Source: Ligula intestinalis (Eukaryota > Platyhelminthes > Cestoda > Diphyllobothriidea > Diphyllobothriidae). From it: 64,000 nt of DNA. Positions 22,047 through 31,984 of this stretch are shown here, piece after piece. Numbering within the stretch: position 1 is the first letter of the stretch; each line of letters starts with the position of its first letter. The position numbers and the translations under genes are program-made. The stretch lies in NCBI GenBank assembly GCA_036362985.1, contig JAYGXS010000003.1, positions 84,264,117 through 84,328,116 of the forward strand. Reading direction: 5' to 3'. The notes below the pieces were generated by a model. It saw only the letters and a program-made list of their open reading frames with translations, was not told where the DNA came from and did no database searches.

Positions 22047-22059
22047 CCATGCACCAATC
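22046..22059. repeat. Left target-site duplication of the LINE
   Basis: ACCATGCACCAATC here matches ACCATGCACCAGTC at 25580-25593 (13 of 14). Confidence 0.85.
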
Positions 22060-22172
22060 GGAACCACAGCAGACGCGTCTACGAACCGCGTTCCCACCCG
22101 CCCTCCCTCCCGGCGGCCAAGGTCTGCTACACCCATCTCCCTACGTTGGATCAACTCTCCCCTCCGCCCAAT

Positions 22173-22440
22173 CCGTGTGTCTGATGACGGAACAGCCCCT
22201 CCCGGCCACGCTGCTCCGACTCCTCCTCATCGCCGCTGGAATTGAGGCCAATTCTGGCCCTCTCTGGTACTGCTCGTTCTGCCGAGTCCGCCTGGGCCGC
22301 CATGACTGGTCTGTACGTTGCGGCTCCTGCAATGGCTGGTGCCATCTCCGCTGCAGTGGCCTCGCCACGGCTGCCAATTGGTTGCCCGCCTTCGCATGTC
22401 CCAGCTGTCCCGTGCTCCCACCGATCTCCATGCCTCCAAC
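22173..22440 (+). pseudogene. LINE N-terminal region: 2A-like motif and PHD-like finger
   Basis: The frame begins around ATG 22182 (MTEQPLPATLL). At 22232-22261 it reads AAGIEANSGP; the known 2A ribosome-skipping consensus ends D(V/I)ExNPGP, so this one is degenerate (S for P). Immediately after comes WYCSFCRVRLGRHDWSVRC, then CNGWCHLRC and CPSC, the Cys4-His-Cys3-like spacing of a PHD or related zinc finger. Such 2A-like peptides are documented in APE-type LINEs of trypanosomes and of several animals. Here they would have separated an N-terminal leader from the main polyprotein. Confidence 0.65.
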
Positions 22441-22469
22441 CCGTCCAGTCCTGAACCCAAATCCTCTGG

Positions 22470-23130
22470 TCTCGACCTTGCCTCACCACCTGGTCTTAAA
22501 ATCTTACAATTCAACACCAACGGCCTCCTTGGGAAGCTTGACCAGCTCCTGGCCTTCATGCACTCGCACAGCATAGCTGTGGCGGCTATCCAAGAGACAA
22601 AGTGGTCTAACTCCACTAAGGTGCCGATTACACGATTGTCCGTCGCGACCGCGGCCGCAACAAAAGGTGGAGGTTTGGCCTTCCTGGTGGACAAATCCAT
22701 TGCCCATCATCAGCTAACCCTGCTTGTAGCCGATCCCACGGAAGTACTGGCGATTTCCCTTGAAATTGGCCCAGCGCCGCTAACCGTCGTGAACGTATAC
22801 ATCCCTCCAACTTCCAGTTGTCCTCCCGATTTCACCGCCTCTATCGCTCCCTACTTACCTTCTGGAGACAGTTTGGTGCTAGGTGACTTCAACGCCCACC
22901 ATGACCTGGGGTGCTCTAACTTGGCAGCCAACCCCCGAGGAGAAGCTCTGGCTGATGAAATAGACCACGCCCCCTTTGCCGTTCTCAACGAGAACAGCCA
23001 AACGCGGCTTCCGACCAACGGCACCTCCAGCTCACCCGATGTTTCCCTCGCCAGTCTCAGCCTGGTAGCCTCCACCATGTGGAACACGGAAATCAGCCTG
23101 GGTAGCGACCACCTCCCCATTGTGCTCTAA
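22470..23130 (+). pseudogene. LINE APE-type endonuclease domain
   Basis: It starts LKILQFNTNGLLGKLDQL and continues with AIQETKWS (catalytic Glu), VNVYIPP, LVLGDFNAHHD and a C-terminal LGSDHLPIVL. Together these are the full set of hallmark APE motifs. A TAA at 23128-23130 stops it, but the same frame continues into the RT linker, so it is a single nonsense mutation. Confidence 0.8.
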
Positions 23131-25081
23131 TTGGCCACCGCCGCCGAGCGTATCAAGGCCCCCGACAGGCACTTCACTAATTTCAAGAAAGTCAATTGGG
23201 CAGCGTTCAAGACCGAATGCGAAGCCGAGGTCGATGGCCTACCGCCTCCCACCTGTGTCCACACGGCGGAGCGAGCCCTTCGTCGACTTCTCGTGGCAGC
23301 AGCAAGTCACCACATCCCTAACGGCCGCATTCCCCTTCTCCGTCCTAACTACACGCCCGAAGCCTCCCGCCTGGAACGACAGAGAGACGAAATACGAGCG
23401 CGTGATGCCAGCGACCCGCGCGTTGGCGAACTGAATGGCTCAATCACTAAGACTAACAACGATGGCAAACGCCAACGCTGGCATGAACTAATTTCAGATT
23501 GCAATTTCAGCGGCAACTCAGCTGACACTTGGAAGCTTTTACGTAACCTGACCAAGCCCTGGGTTGATACATCTAGCCAGTCTATTAGCTTCGGGGACGG
23601 CAAGTTCATTTCCAACAACGTTAAGATCGCTGCGAAGATGAACAAGTCGTTCTCGCCCCGCTCGGCGCCCAGTACCAAAAGCCAGCGCCCCCTTCTTCGC
23701 CTCCTCCATAAAGCCCCGCCCCCAGACATTTCCTTTTCGGCTGATGCCATCCTCACCGCCGTCAAGAAAATGAGAGCTTCAAAAGCCTTAGAACCAGATG
23801 GTCTGGCTCCTATCCGAGTGCGCCACATCGGCCCGAAGGTGGCTGCCTACCTTACCACCCTCTTTAACCTTTCACTGGGAACTTCAATCATCCCCGATTG
23901 CTGGCGCCAGTCGATCATTATCCCCCTGGTAAAAGCGGGCAAGGACCCCTGCCTAGCGACTTCTTATCGCCCAATTGCCCTCCTCAGTCCATTGGCGAAG
24001 ATCCTGGAAAAGCTCATCCACCCAATTCTGACGTCTGCGGCGGATTATCTTGCCACCAACATGGTTTCCGATCAGGTCATGGGCCTACAACGGCGCTTTT
24101 CGAGCTCAGCGACGCTATCCTCGAAGGCGTCAATCAACAGAAGCCCTCTTCGCGGACCGTGGCAGTCTCAATTGACCTGTCACGTGCCTTTGACTGCGTC
24201 CGCCACGATCAGCTCCTGCAGGACTTGGTCTTGCTGAACGTCCCGAATGGCCTGGTCCGATGGTTGGCGGTTTATATCCGTGGCCGTCACGATCGTGTCC
24301 TTTTCCGGGGCGCTCTCTCTAAGCCCCGTAAGCAGACCTGTAGCGTCCTCAAGGTTCTGTGCTCAGCCCGACGCTCTTTAACATCTACATGCGAGAGCTC
24401 CCACACCCCCGGGCACCTGTGCAAGTGGTATCCTACGCGGACGATGTTACTTTCTTCTGCCGGCACCATGACATCGATCAGGCTGCACAGCTCCTCACGG
24501 AGTTCATGCCTGTTGCCGAAAACTTCCTCACCCAGCGCGGAATGACGATCTCGGCAGCCAAGTCGTCCGTGACTGTTTTCACGCTTGATCCGAAAAAGTT
24601 TGATCGTCACCCGGCCATCACCGGCAACGGTGGGTCCTTACCGCTCGTCCGCAAGCCCAAACTCCTTGGCGAGCGTTTTGATCTGCTTTTCACGTTCTCA
24701 GACCATGCCAGGGAGACCGCAAGCAAAGTAAGCCGCTGCACCAAGTTCCTCAAGGCTCTAGCAGGCACATCCTGGGGCTGCACGAAAGAGACTTTGTCGA
24801 CTGCTTTCAAGGCGCTGGCCAAGCCACACTTCACTTATGCGGCATCAATCTGGTCTCCTACGATGAGCTCTTCCAGCCTCCGCCACCTCCAGTCAGCCCA
24901 AAACGCTGCCCTCCGCACGATCACGGGTTGCTATAAAATGTCGCCTATAAATCATCCTCATGCGGAGGCTTCTACACTACCGGTCACCCTTCACAACACT
25001 CTCCTTAGCCAGCAGTTCTGGTGGATTTGTTCACAACCCGGCCACCCCAATCATCACCGTAGCACTGCTCCTAAGCCCTGA
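23131..25081 (+). pseudogene. LINE reverse transcriptase, frame-shifted
   Basis: RT blocks are in order: SKALEPDGLAPIRV near 23780, SIIIPLVKAGKDP near 23920, SYRPIALLSPLAKILEKL near 23965-24020, HQHGFRSGHGPTTAL (next frame) near 24050, VAVSIDLSRAFDCVRHDQLL near 24165 and VSYADDVTFFC near 24430. Thumb sequence follows to a stop at 25079. Frame changes fall near 24090 and 24350. All catalytic Asp residues are still encoded. Confidence 0.8.
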
Positions 25082-25579
25082 CGCAACGTCTGGCCGTCTA
25101 TTCGAGCACTCCACAAGGAAGCTGTTGTTTCATCTCTCGCGGATCTACCTGTTGATAGCTCTGCCACCAAGACAGGCTTTCAGCGTCTCCACCAGAGTCG
25201 TTGTCGAGGAGAAACGAGGTAACCGTCACCCAGTCCTTTAAGGTGGCTATCCACCTTCGATTTTGTCCTCTGAACGACATCTCCTGAGGGTCACTCGCTG
25301 TACCCTGGCGCAGCTGCGCAGTGGCTACTGCATGCTCCTTCGCCAGTACCAACACCGGCACGACCCATCCATACCCGATTGCTGTCCCGACTGCGGCGTC
25401 TCGCCGCATGACTTCCGTCAGTTGTTCGCCTGCAGTTATCGGCCAGGCACCCACCTCACTCCCGCGGACCTTTGGCTCAAGCCGGTCGAGGTCGCGGCTT
25501 TTCTCCGTCTCTCAACTACTCCCAGTTTGGATTCCGGCGGGGATTCCTGATCCAACTATGGGCTACGACACACACACAC

Positions 25580-25593
25580 ACCATGCACCAGTC
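25580..25593. repeat. Right target-site duplication of the LINE
   Basis: ACCATGCACCAGTC, directly after the (AC)n tail. It continues into CAATTGCCT, as in the unoccupied paralogous sites. Confidence 0.85.
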
Positions 25594-25648
25594 AATTGCC
25601 TATCAGGAAAGCAAACAGACGAGGAACATTAAGCGAAAAGAAGCGTAC

Positions 25649-25735
25649 TCTCGTGCACACTGTCCATATGAGCCTTCATGGTTCCTCTGTCTTCGAACGA
25701 ATGGCCACAAACATCACACGAGAAGTTGCACATAT
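25649..25735 (-). CDS. C2H2 zinc-finger exon 15 (type C)
   Basis: The acceptor GTTTTAG and donor GTACGC bound 87 nt. It encodes NFSCDVCGHSF, helix DRGTMKA and HMDSVH, with C-x2-C-x12-H-x4-H. Its decayed inverted twin is at 8820-8906. The conserved helix Leu is Met here. Confidence 0.82.
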
Positions 25736-26270
25736 CTAAAACAAAAACAGAACAGACTAAGAGAATTCGATGTACCAGAGACTACGTTAACCTTTCTCAA
25801 GGCCCCGTTTACGTTAGAGGATAAAGAAAATGGTCCAACCACATAGAAACACTCTTAAGTGGCGAAAGATAACGCTAGGAAGAAACGTTGACAAGCTCTG
25901 CGTAAAGAAATAGTCACAAAAATTCACGTTTCGGAATCAACGACTTCACGATAGTTGGGACCCTAACATTTAAAATAGTCAGGTTCAGGTCCATTGATTG
26001 ACTAGTGAGCTGAGGGAAAACGTACTTTGCAGTGAAGCTTAAGTATCTTCCTGCGTGGTAAAACCAAGACGGCATGGGGAGTTTGAAGTCAGGCGAACAA
26101 CAGATGCTTCCTGTGTTGCACACATCCGTAGGTCAATAATTGACACTTTCTTAATTTATCAGAGCAAACAAATCGTCTTCAGCTCTTTCTCGGGTAGACT
26201 AACAAAAAGGCAGATGATGTAAGCCAATGATTGATTCATTTAAGAGCACAATAAACAAACAGAAGGGTAC

Positions 26271-26357
26271 CTGGATGCCATCGCTCCTTGTGACTCTGTA
26301 GACCATACTTGTGCGTAAAGGCACGACCACAAATTGCACAAAAACACTCTTGCGGTT
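26271..26357 (-). CDS. C2H2 zinc-finger exon 14 (type B)
   Basis: The exon lies between ATTTCAG and GTACCC. It encodes ECFCAICGRAF, helix HKYGLQS and HKERWHP. The donor context is CCAG|GTACC, better than that of the K-S-T type exons. The twin at 8205-8291 has a stop. Confidence 0.82.
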
Positions 26358-27119
26358 CTGAAATCGAAACAAGAAAGGTGTTCAAGATGTCACAGCTTAA
26401 TTCCGGAGAAATTAGGTTAAGGAAGAAGTTGGGCGCTATATTTAAGTTTAGGATTAGGTTCAATGATGGAGGTAAGATGAGGGTTTGGGCATCAACATTA
26501 TCTCAAGGGTGAAGGTTCGGGTTCTTCGTAGCTGTAGAACTAATTTTTAGAGAATAGATTGGTTTTATATTACGGTTAATACACCATAATATTTACTTTT
26601 CTTGGAAATTATCGCAGTGCCATCTATTTTAAGTGGGTGATGGATTTCTTTTCCCACGGTCTGTTCAGGCCAGTCACCTATCCGTCTAACATTCATAAAT
26701 TTTCAAGATTTGCGGGGGGCTAGGCACGCTGGGCATTTAAAAGGGATCCTGTGGTGTCCCTAAAGAAAACTTTAATGACCAATCATATTCAGCAAAGAAT
26801 TAAAAACATGACGGCACTAGCTTGAACCACCACTGGTTAGCCGGCAGAAATTGCAAGCAATGGTTAGTTAGGAAGAAGAGAGTACGCGCCGCTAACAGTC
26901 AGAAAACTGTCTAGTCCGCATTAAAATTTATTTAACAAGCAACCTAAAAGTTACATGCAGGTACTGCAGCGACTAACAACACGGTATGATTTTCATTTCC
27001 CTCATCTATTGCAATCCCGAGTGAAGGCGAGCAAAAATGGCAAACGTAAGGATGAACAGCCTTGCGAATGCAACAAAAAATGCGTAGAAATGAATCCGCT
27101 TAAACCAGAAGTGACGCAC

Positions 27120-27206
27120 TTTCGTGGACAGCAATACTATGCTTGGTCAAGTTTGCCTTCCGCGGAAAAGAACCGCCACAGATCTCACAAGTAAACTCGC
27201 GTATCT
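27120..27206 (-). CDS. C2H2 zinc-finger exon 13 (type A)
   Basis: The exon lies between CATACAG and GTGCGT. It encodes REFTCEICGGSF, helix RKANLTK and HSIAVH. The decayed inverted twin at 7320-7406 lost a His. A conserved intronic module lies about 200 nt upstream (27404-27450). Confidence 0.82.
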
Positions 27207-27403
27207 CTGTATGGAGAAGAAAAAAACAAACAATAGATTAGTTATTTTAAAGTTGTGCGAACTTGACTGAGTCAACATACCCCCACCCCTGCCTCCTGAA
27301 AATTAACCAAGATTTCAGCTCGAAGTAAAGGCACTTGCCTAAACCTGGCTTGACAAAGCCAGTGCATGAATAGTCAATAACTTTGACTCCTGGACAGCAT
27401 AAA

Positions 27404-27450
27404 GTGCGCAGAATCTGCATACAGTTCAACGCGATGGTCTCTCAAACATA
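27404..27450 (-). repeat. Conserved intronic module, copy 1
   Basis: The minus strand contains GACCATCGCGTTGAACTGTA and a local frame reading DHRVELYADSAH. The same module recurs at 27901, 29771 and 59117 with few changes. Function is unknown. Confidence 0.7.
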
Positions 27451-27459
27451 CCAAAAGTT

Positions 27460-27640
27460 TATTCTGTACGCTTAATGCCACGCAAGGGATCTGTCCGTAA
27501 AACGTTCGATAATCTACTTAGCAGTGGCACAAATACAGGATCGTGAGTATCGAATAGGCAATTCAGAATTTCCGTACGAAAGCATGCCTACTTATTTAAT
27601 TTAGGTAGCTGTGGTTTACTCCGGTTATGCTTGCTGTTCG
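27460..27640 (-). repeat. Intronic duplicate block shared with 30360-30520
   Basis: Matching strings include GTGAGTATCGAATAGGCAAT, TACTTATTTAAT and GTAGCTGTGGTTTACTCCG, spaced alike in both blocks. This shows duplication of intron sequence together with finger exons. Confidence 0.75.
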
Positions 27641-27900
27641 ACTTAAGGTTGCTGCTAAACTACACCTCAGGGCTTCCTAAAAGGCCAAGGCTTGAATTAG
27701 CGTTAAGTTGACAGGTTAGTTCGTTTAGGACTGCGCTAACTTGAATGAGTCAAAAGACCTAGTTAACCCTCACCGCCAAACTTCCAACTGTCTAAAACTA
27801 AAAGAAGACTCCACAACGAGGGAGGGGTACGTGACCAACCGGGATCTGACAAAGCAAGTGCGTGGGTAGTCACCAACTTTCTGTGCTGAACAGCGCATAG

Positions 27901-27945
27901 TGCGCAGAATCTGTATACAGTTCAACACGATGGTCTCTCAAACAG
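27901..27945 (-). repeat. Conserved intronic module, copy 2
   Basis: The minus frame reads LRDHRVELYTDSAHY, preceded by GQPLGVALNVRD. It lies about 700 nt upstream of finger exon 13 and has no finger exon directly after it, so a finger may have been lost here. Confidence 0.7.
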
Positions 27946-28748
27946 ACCAAATTTGTGTCCCGTACGTTCAAAGCCACACCAAGGGGCTGCCCCAGAAACG
28001 TTATGCGAAGTTCACGGTGTGTTGCACATTGCAAGGGGAGCCTGCGGCGCTTCATAAAACATAGGACAATATTACTTTGAGTAATAATCATGAGCACCTA
28101 AGAAGAGGTCCATCGCAGAGATTTAACTGACTTCCCTTATCCCAAGTGCCAGCAACCGGTTGGATCCAGGCCGACTGGTGGGCGAGGTGCAGAGCATTTG
28201 CTGGCGTACTGCAAGGCCTCGATCAATCCTATACCTTGTCAGTACAATCGTGTCGGGGGAAGACGCCTACGCGCGGCGTGAGCGCAGCACCGATTACTTG
28301 CGAGCGAATTTACTACATTCTCACTTAAAGTACCGACGACCTGGTTGATGTCAAGATAATGCAGAGGCAATTGGGGGCTTGCACGAGAGATATGCCTAAT
28401 AATGCTAAATAGATCGTCTATGCGTGCCACAAACGTTCTGTTTCTCGGAAAGTCTAAAAGTGCGTTAGAATCTTCCAACAGCGAGCCATTGACTCTAACT
28501 CTCAGCCCTGATAGAGGCCTCATTCTTCCGCCTAATCCCGTAATAGATTCAAATGGGTCTGATGTTTTGCAGCACGAAACGCACTACGTTGCCTCGTGAA
28601 TGAATTCGCCAGAGCCAGCCTCACTCGCTCTCCTTATTTGGTCTCTCCTATGCACAAGTTAGTAGTGTCACAAGAAAAAATATTGGTAAACACAAAGCAG
28701 GCAAAAAGGCAAGGGGAAAGCTCGAAGAATGAAAGAAAAAAGGCCTAC

Positions 28749-28835
28749 TTTTGTGCACAAGGTCGACGTGCTTCGTCAGGTCGTCATTCCTTTTAAAAGT
28801 ATGGGAACAAATGTCACACATGAACCTCTTCAGAT
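28749..28835 (-). CDS. C2H2 zinc-finger exon 12 (type D)
   Basis: The exon lies between GTTTCAG and GTAGGC. It encodes KRFMCDICSHTF, helix RNDDLTK and HVDLVH, and 87 nt stay open. If joined to another unit, 7 residues separate the fingers. Confidence 0.82.
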
Positions 28836-29481
28836 CTGAAACAAGTAAAAGAAAGAGCAAGAGAAATCAACGTATCAGAGGCGGGGAATGTTTACTCTAA
28901 TGCTTGTTTTACGTTGGAGGATAATCAAAATTGTCATTCTGCAAGAAACACACTGTATAAACGGAAGATCGCAGTAATCAGAAACGGTAATAGGTTCTGT
29001 GTAAAGTATTATCTCGAGAAGCCATGTTTTTGGATCTGCTAGTTCAGGATATTCGTCTATTTTTGCTTGGAACCCTAACAACAAGCAAGCATCAGTCAGA
29101 TGTGAAAAGAGGGGCGTGCGCTGCTAACTGGCAGAAAACTTTCAAGCCCTCATTAAAATCCACTTAACAAGCAACCCAAAGTTACATGCATCTACTGCAG
29201 CGTCTAATACAGTGATATGATTTTTATTCTCAAAAGATTATTGTTCATGGGCATCCGGAAACCAAACAGGCGGCATGCAGGACGCAGAGTTGAAGGCTTG
29301 AATTATTAAAAGGGCATCGAAGTAACTGGAATAAAGACACGCCATGGACTAGCTTTCATTTCCTTCAACTATTGCAATCCCAGGTGAGGGCGAGCGAAAA
29401 TGACAAGAGAAAGAAGAAACACGTCGCGAATGGGGCAAAACATGCATATTAATAAGTCTGCTCAAGTCTGGAGAGGCGCAC

Positions 29482-29568
29482 TTTTGTGGACACAATTAAG
29501 ATGCATGGTCAGGTTTTCCTTCCGCGAAGAGGAATAGCCACAGACCTCACAAACGAATTCGTGCGCAT
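29482..29568 (-). CDS. C2H2 zinc-finger exon 11 (type A)
   Basis: The exon lies between CTTTCAG and GTGCGC. It encodes HEFVCEVCGYSS, helix RKENLTM and HLNCVH. The usual core Phe three residues after the second Cys-Gly is Ser here, which could weaken the fold. Copy 3 of the intronic module lies about 200 nt upstream. Confidence 0.8.
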
Positions 29569-29770
29569 CTGAAAGAGAAATAAGAAAGAAACAGATAAAT
29601 TTGTTAGGGCTGTGAGAACTTGGTTGAGTCAAAATATTGATGTAGCCCTCTGGTAACCTCCTAAAAATTAAATAAGGCCTTCTGTCCTAAGGAAAGGTGC
29701 GTGACCGACCAAGGTTTGACAGAACAAATTCGTGGGTATTCAAAAACAGTGAGTTCTGGACAGCATATAG

Positions 29771-29812
29771 TGCGCAGGATCTGCATACAGTTCAACGCGA
29801 TGGTCTTCAAAA
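29771..29812 (-). repeat. Conserved intronic module, copy 3
   Basis: The minus frame reads EDHRVELYADPAHYML. It lies about 203 nt upstream of the acceptor of finger exon 11. Confidence 0.7.
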
Positions 29813-30359
29813 GGCACCAAATGCTTGTCCCGTAAGCTACAACCCACGCCAAGGAGCTGTCCGTGAAACGTTCGAGGATCAATATTCTACATTGGGGAAC
29901 ACACCGATGAGACAGTAGACTCATACAACGGTTAAAAAACCATACGGACTTTACCTAGTTTCTGTGCTGCGAAGCAAAAAGGTGCGTGCTCCAGGGAGCA
30001 GTAAAAAAAAGATGCAGAAACAGCCGCTGCAACGAGCATGGTATCGGCCTCACGTTTCTAAGTCCCCCTCGCGCTCATCATCAGAGACAGGCGTAGAAAA
30101 AGATAATAGGGTCAGTAGGGAGCGCATTACTTGTATGCCGCGGGGGCCACACAATCAATTGTCTCTGATCATGGCTTCGAGGGAGAATCCAAAATGTCAA
30201 GCCAACAAACCACCTGTTCCAGCAAGCATGTCTTTTTTCGCCACGGTATATCATTAGGCATTTGGATATTACTGGCTGTATATTGGCAGCCTGTGTATAC
30301 TACACAGCCCAAAGTAAAGACACTTGCCCAAACCTGGCTTGACACAGCCTGTATTTTCA

Positions 30360-30520
30360 GTGCCACGCAAGGGGTCTGCCCGTACAACGCTCGATATTCT
30401 ACTTGGCAGTGATACAAATACAGGATGGTGAGTATCGAATAGGCAATTCAGAATTTATGTACCTAAACATGTCTACTTATTTAATGTGGGTAGCTGTGGT
30501 TTACTCCGTTTATGTTAACC
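30360..30520 (-). repeat. Intronic duplicate block, partner of 27460-27640
   Basis: It shares GAGTATCGAATAGGCAATTC and TACTTATTTAATGTGGGTAG-type sequence with the partner. The minus frame YGQTPCVALKIQAV resembles the upstream half of the intronic module. Confidence 0.7.
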
Positions 30521-30728
30521 TAATCACATCAGCTTGCAGAGCGAGCCCAAAAAGCCCTGTTCCGAAGGGTCTATTCACAGTTCCCGCATAAATTGCCGAG
30601 GTAATGCAAAAGGCAAACAGCCTTATGAGCGCTGAAGCGAAGTCGCCATGAAGACATAGCGAGTAAGACAAACTGACCAAACGAAGTAAAAGAAACATAA
30701 CAGTAAAGCTAGGGGAGGAGAGACGTAC

Positions 30729-30815
30729 GGTTATGGACACAATCGATGTGCTTCTTTAGGGACCCCTTTTCGGAAAAAGCTTTAGCACAAAGCTTGCAGG
30801 CGTACTTTGTAATTT
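30729..30815 (-). CDS. C2H2 zinc-finger exon 10 (type E)
   Basis: The exon lies between TTGTCAG and GTACGT. It encodes KYACKLCAKAF, helix EKGSLKK and HIDCVH. Upstream and downstream intron sequence is paralogous to that around the exon at 62313. Confidence 0.82.
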
Positions 30816-31120
30816 CTGACAAAGAGATGGAAGAAACAGCGCATATTATTCAAACGAAATACTGACATCAAATTTTTCATACTTTTGAATGGGTTGATTG
30901 CCGGGATTACCAACGGCGCAGCGGTGTAGCGACTGCATGGGCCTTCAAGAATTCGAAAAACGCAAACTACACATAAGAGGACTCGGGGTTTCTCAACCGA
31001 AAAATTTTCTGACCGTTTCCAATGGCGTACGCTCTACCCATAGGGCAGTGGATATGCAGAATTCAGCAACTGCGATCGACCTGAATCACTTATTCCCAAA
31101 AAATAACTATTAACCATCGA

Positions 31121-31220
31121 GGTAACGCCAACGTTGGCCAACACAACAGTTCAACCCTGAGCTTTGACGAGATCAACTGTGTGCTCCACACCATGGTGTT
31201 GTAGGCACGGCGAATGATGC
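31121..31220. repeat. Intronic repeat R2, copy 1
   Basis: GTAACGCCAACxTTGxCC, then ACAGTTCxAC and ACTGTGTGC recur at 62828-62940. A weaker third copy is at 31705-31800 (GACGAGGTTCACCGTGTACT). Confidence 0.6.
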
Positions 31221-31295
31221 GGGGACTAATCTAAACTGATAGGAGACTTTCGTCGCAGCTACCGCACTCTCACTTCCCTCAATCGCCAGGACCTA

Positions 31296-31311
31296 CCATT
31301 AAGACCAGAGG
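31296..31311. repeat. Left target-site duplication of the non-autonomous derivative
   Basis: CCATTAAGACCAGAGG corresponds to CCATCAAGATCACAGG at 31547-31562 (13 of 16). Confidence 0.65.
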
Positions 31312-31546
31312 GGAATTAAAGCAGACGAGTCTTCGTCGCATTCCCAACCGCCCTCATGGCGGCCAATGTCTGCTACACCAATCTCCCTACGGTGGATCTA
31401 TCTCCCCTCCTCTCTATCTCTGTTGTTCAAGACCGAGCAGCCCCTACCGACCACGTTGTTCCGACTCCTCTTCCTCCTCGCCGCTGGGATGGAGGCCAAT
31501 CCGGCGGGATTCCTGACCCAACAAGGGCTACTAGCCAGCCAGCCAG
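31312..31546 (+). mobile_element. Internally deleted non-autonomous derivative of the 2A-LINE
   Basis: Positions 31318-31500 match the 5' end of the LINE at 22.06 kb (AGCAGACG start, CAATCTCCCTACG/CATCTCCCTACG, CTTCCTCCTCGCCGCTGG against CTCCTCATCGCCGCTGG). At the 2A-like codons (GMEANP) the sequence jumps to the LINE's last 40 nt (CCGGCGGGATTCCTGA, near 25534). The tail is (AGCC)n rather than (AC)n. The 235-nt element is bounded by imperfect target-site duplications, so it moved as a unit rather than deleting in place. Confidence 0.8.
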
Positions 31547-31984
31547 CCATCAAGATCACAGGTTGGGTTCACTAGCTCTAAGGATTTTTTCGGGGATAAT
31601 GAAAATTGTTAGTTTACAATAAACACACTACAGTGGAACCTCGGGTTACGAGCAGTTCCAGCAACCAACATTTCAGGTAACCAGCGACCTAGCAGATGAT
31701 TGTTTCGATTGACGACAGTTGGGCTGTGGGCCTTGACGAGGTTCACCGTGTACTCTACAGCATGGTGGTGTAGGATGGTGAATTACACGAAGATGAATGT
31801 TAATTGATAGGAGAATTGCGTCTCATCTTTCTGTCTTCACTCACTCTCGTTCAAGCCTAGTGTCCGGACGAAGTTAAGAAGACCGGAGGTGCGATCGGGC
31901 GCAGGTGACTAGCCTGGCTGAAGCCGCCCCTACGTGTGCCACCACGCCCACCCCTTCTTGTCCGGCATTTGGAGGGCCTAAAAG

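Larger units (their letters stand above)
22060..25579 (+). mobile_element. Full-length non-LTR retrotransposon with PHD-like domain and 2A-like peptide
   Basis: Target-site duplications bound the element at both ends. It is GC-rich compared with its surroundings and ends in an (AC)n tail. In order it encodes an N-terminal 2A-like motif, a PHD-like zinc domain, an APE-type endonuclease, an RT and a C-terminal Cys/His block (CPDCGVSPHD near 25390-25425). At least three frame changes and one in-frame stop make it inactive. The host site without the element survives in the inverted copy near 8950-8985 and near 57665. Confidence 0.9.

Noticed and set aside
30040..30090. CTGATGA followed by GAAAC on the minus strand, hammerhead-like
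   Set aside because: Stem II would be 4 bp with a wobble and an 11-nt loop, and stems I and III do not pair. The paralogous copy near 62020 does not keep the core.
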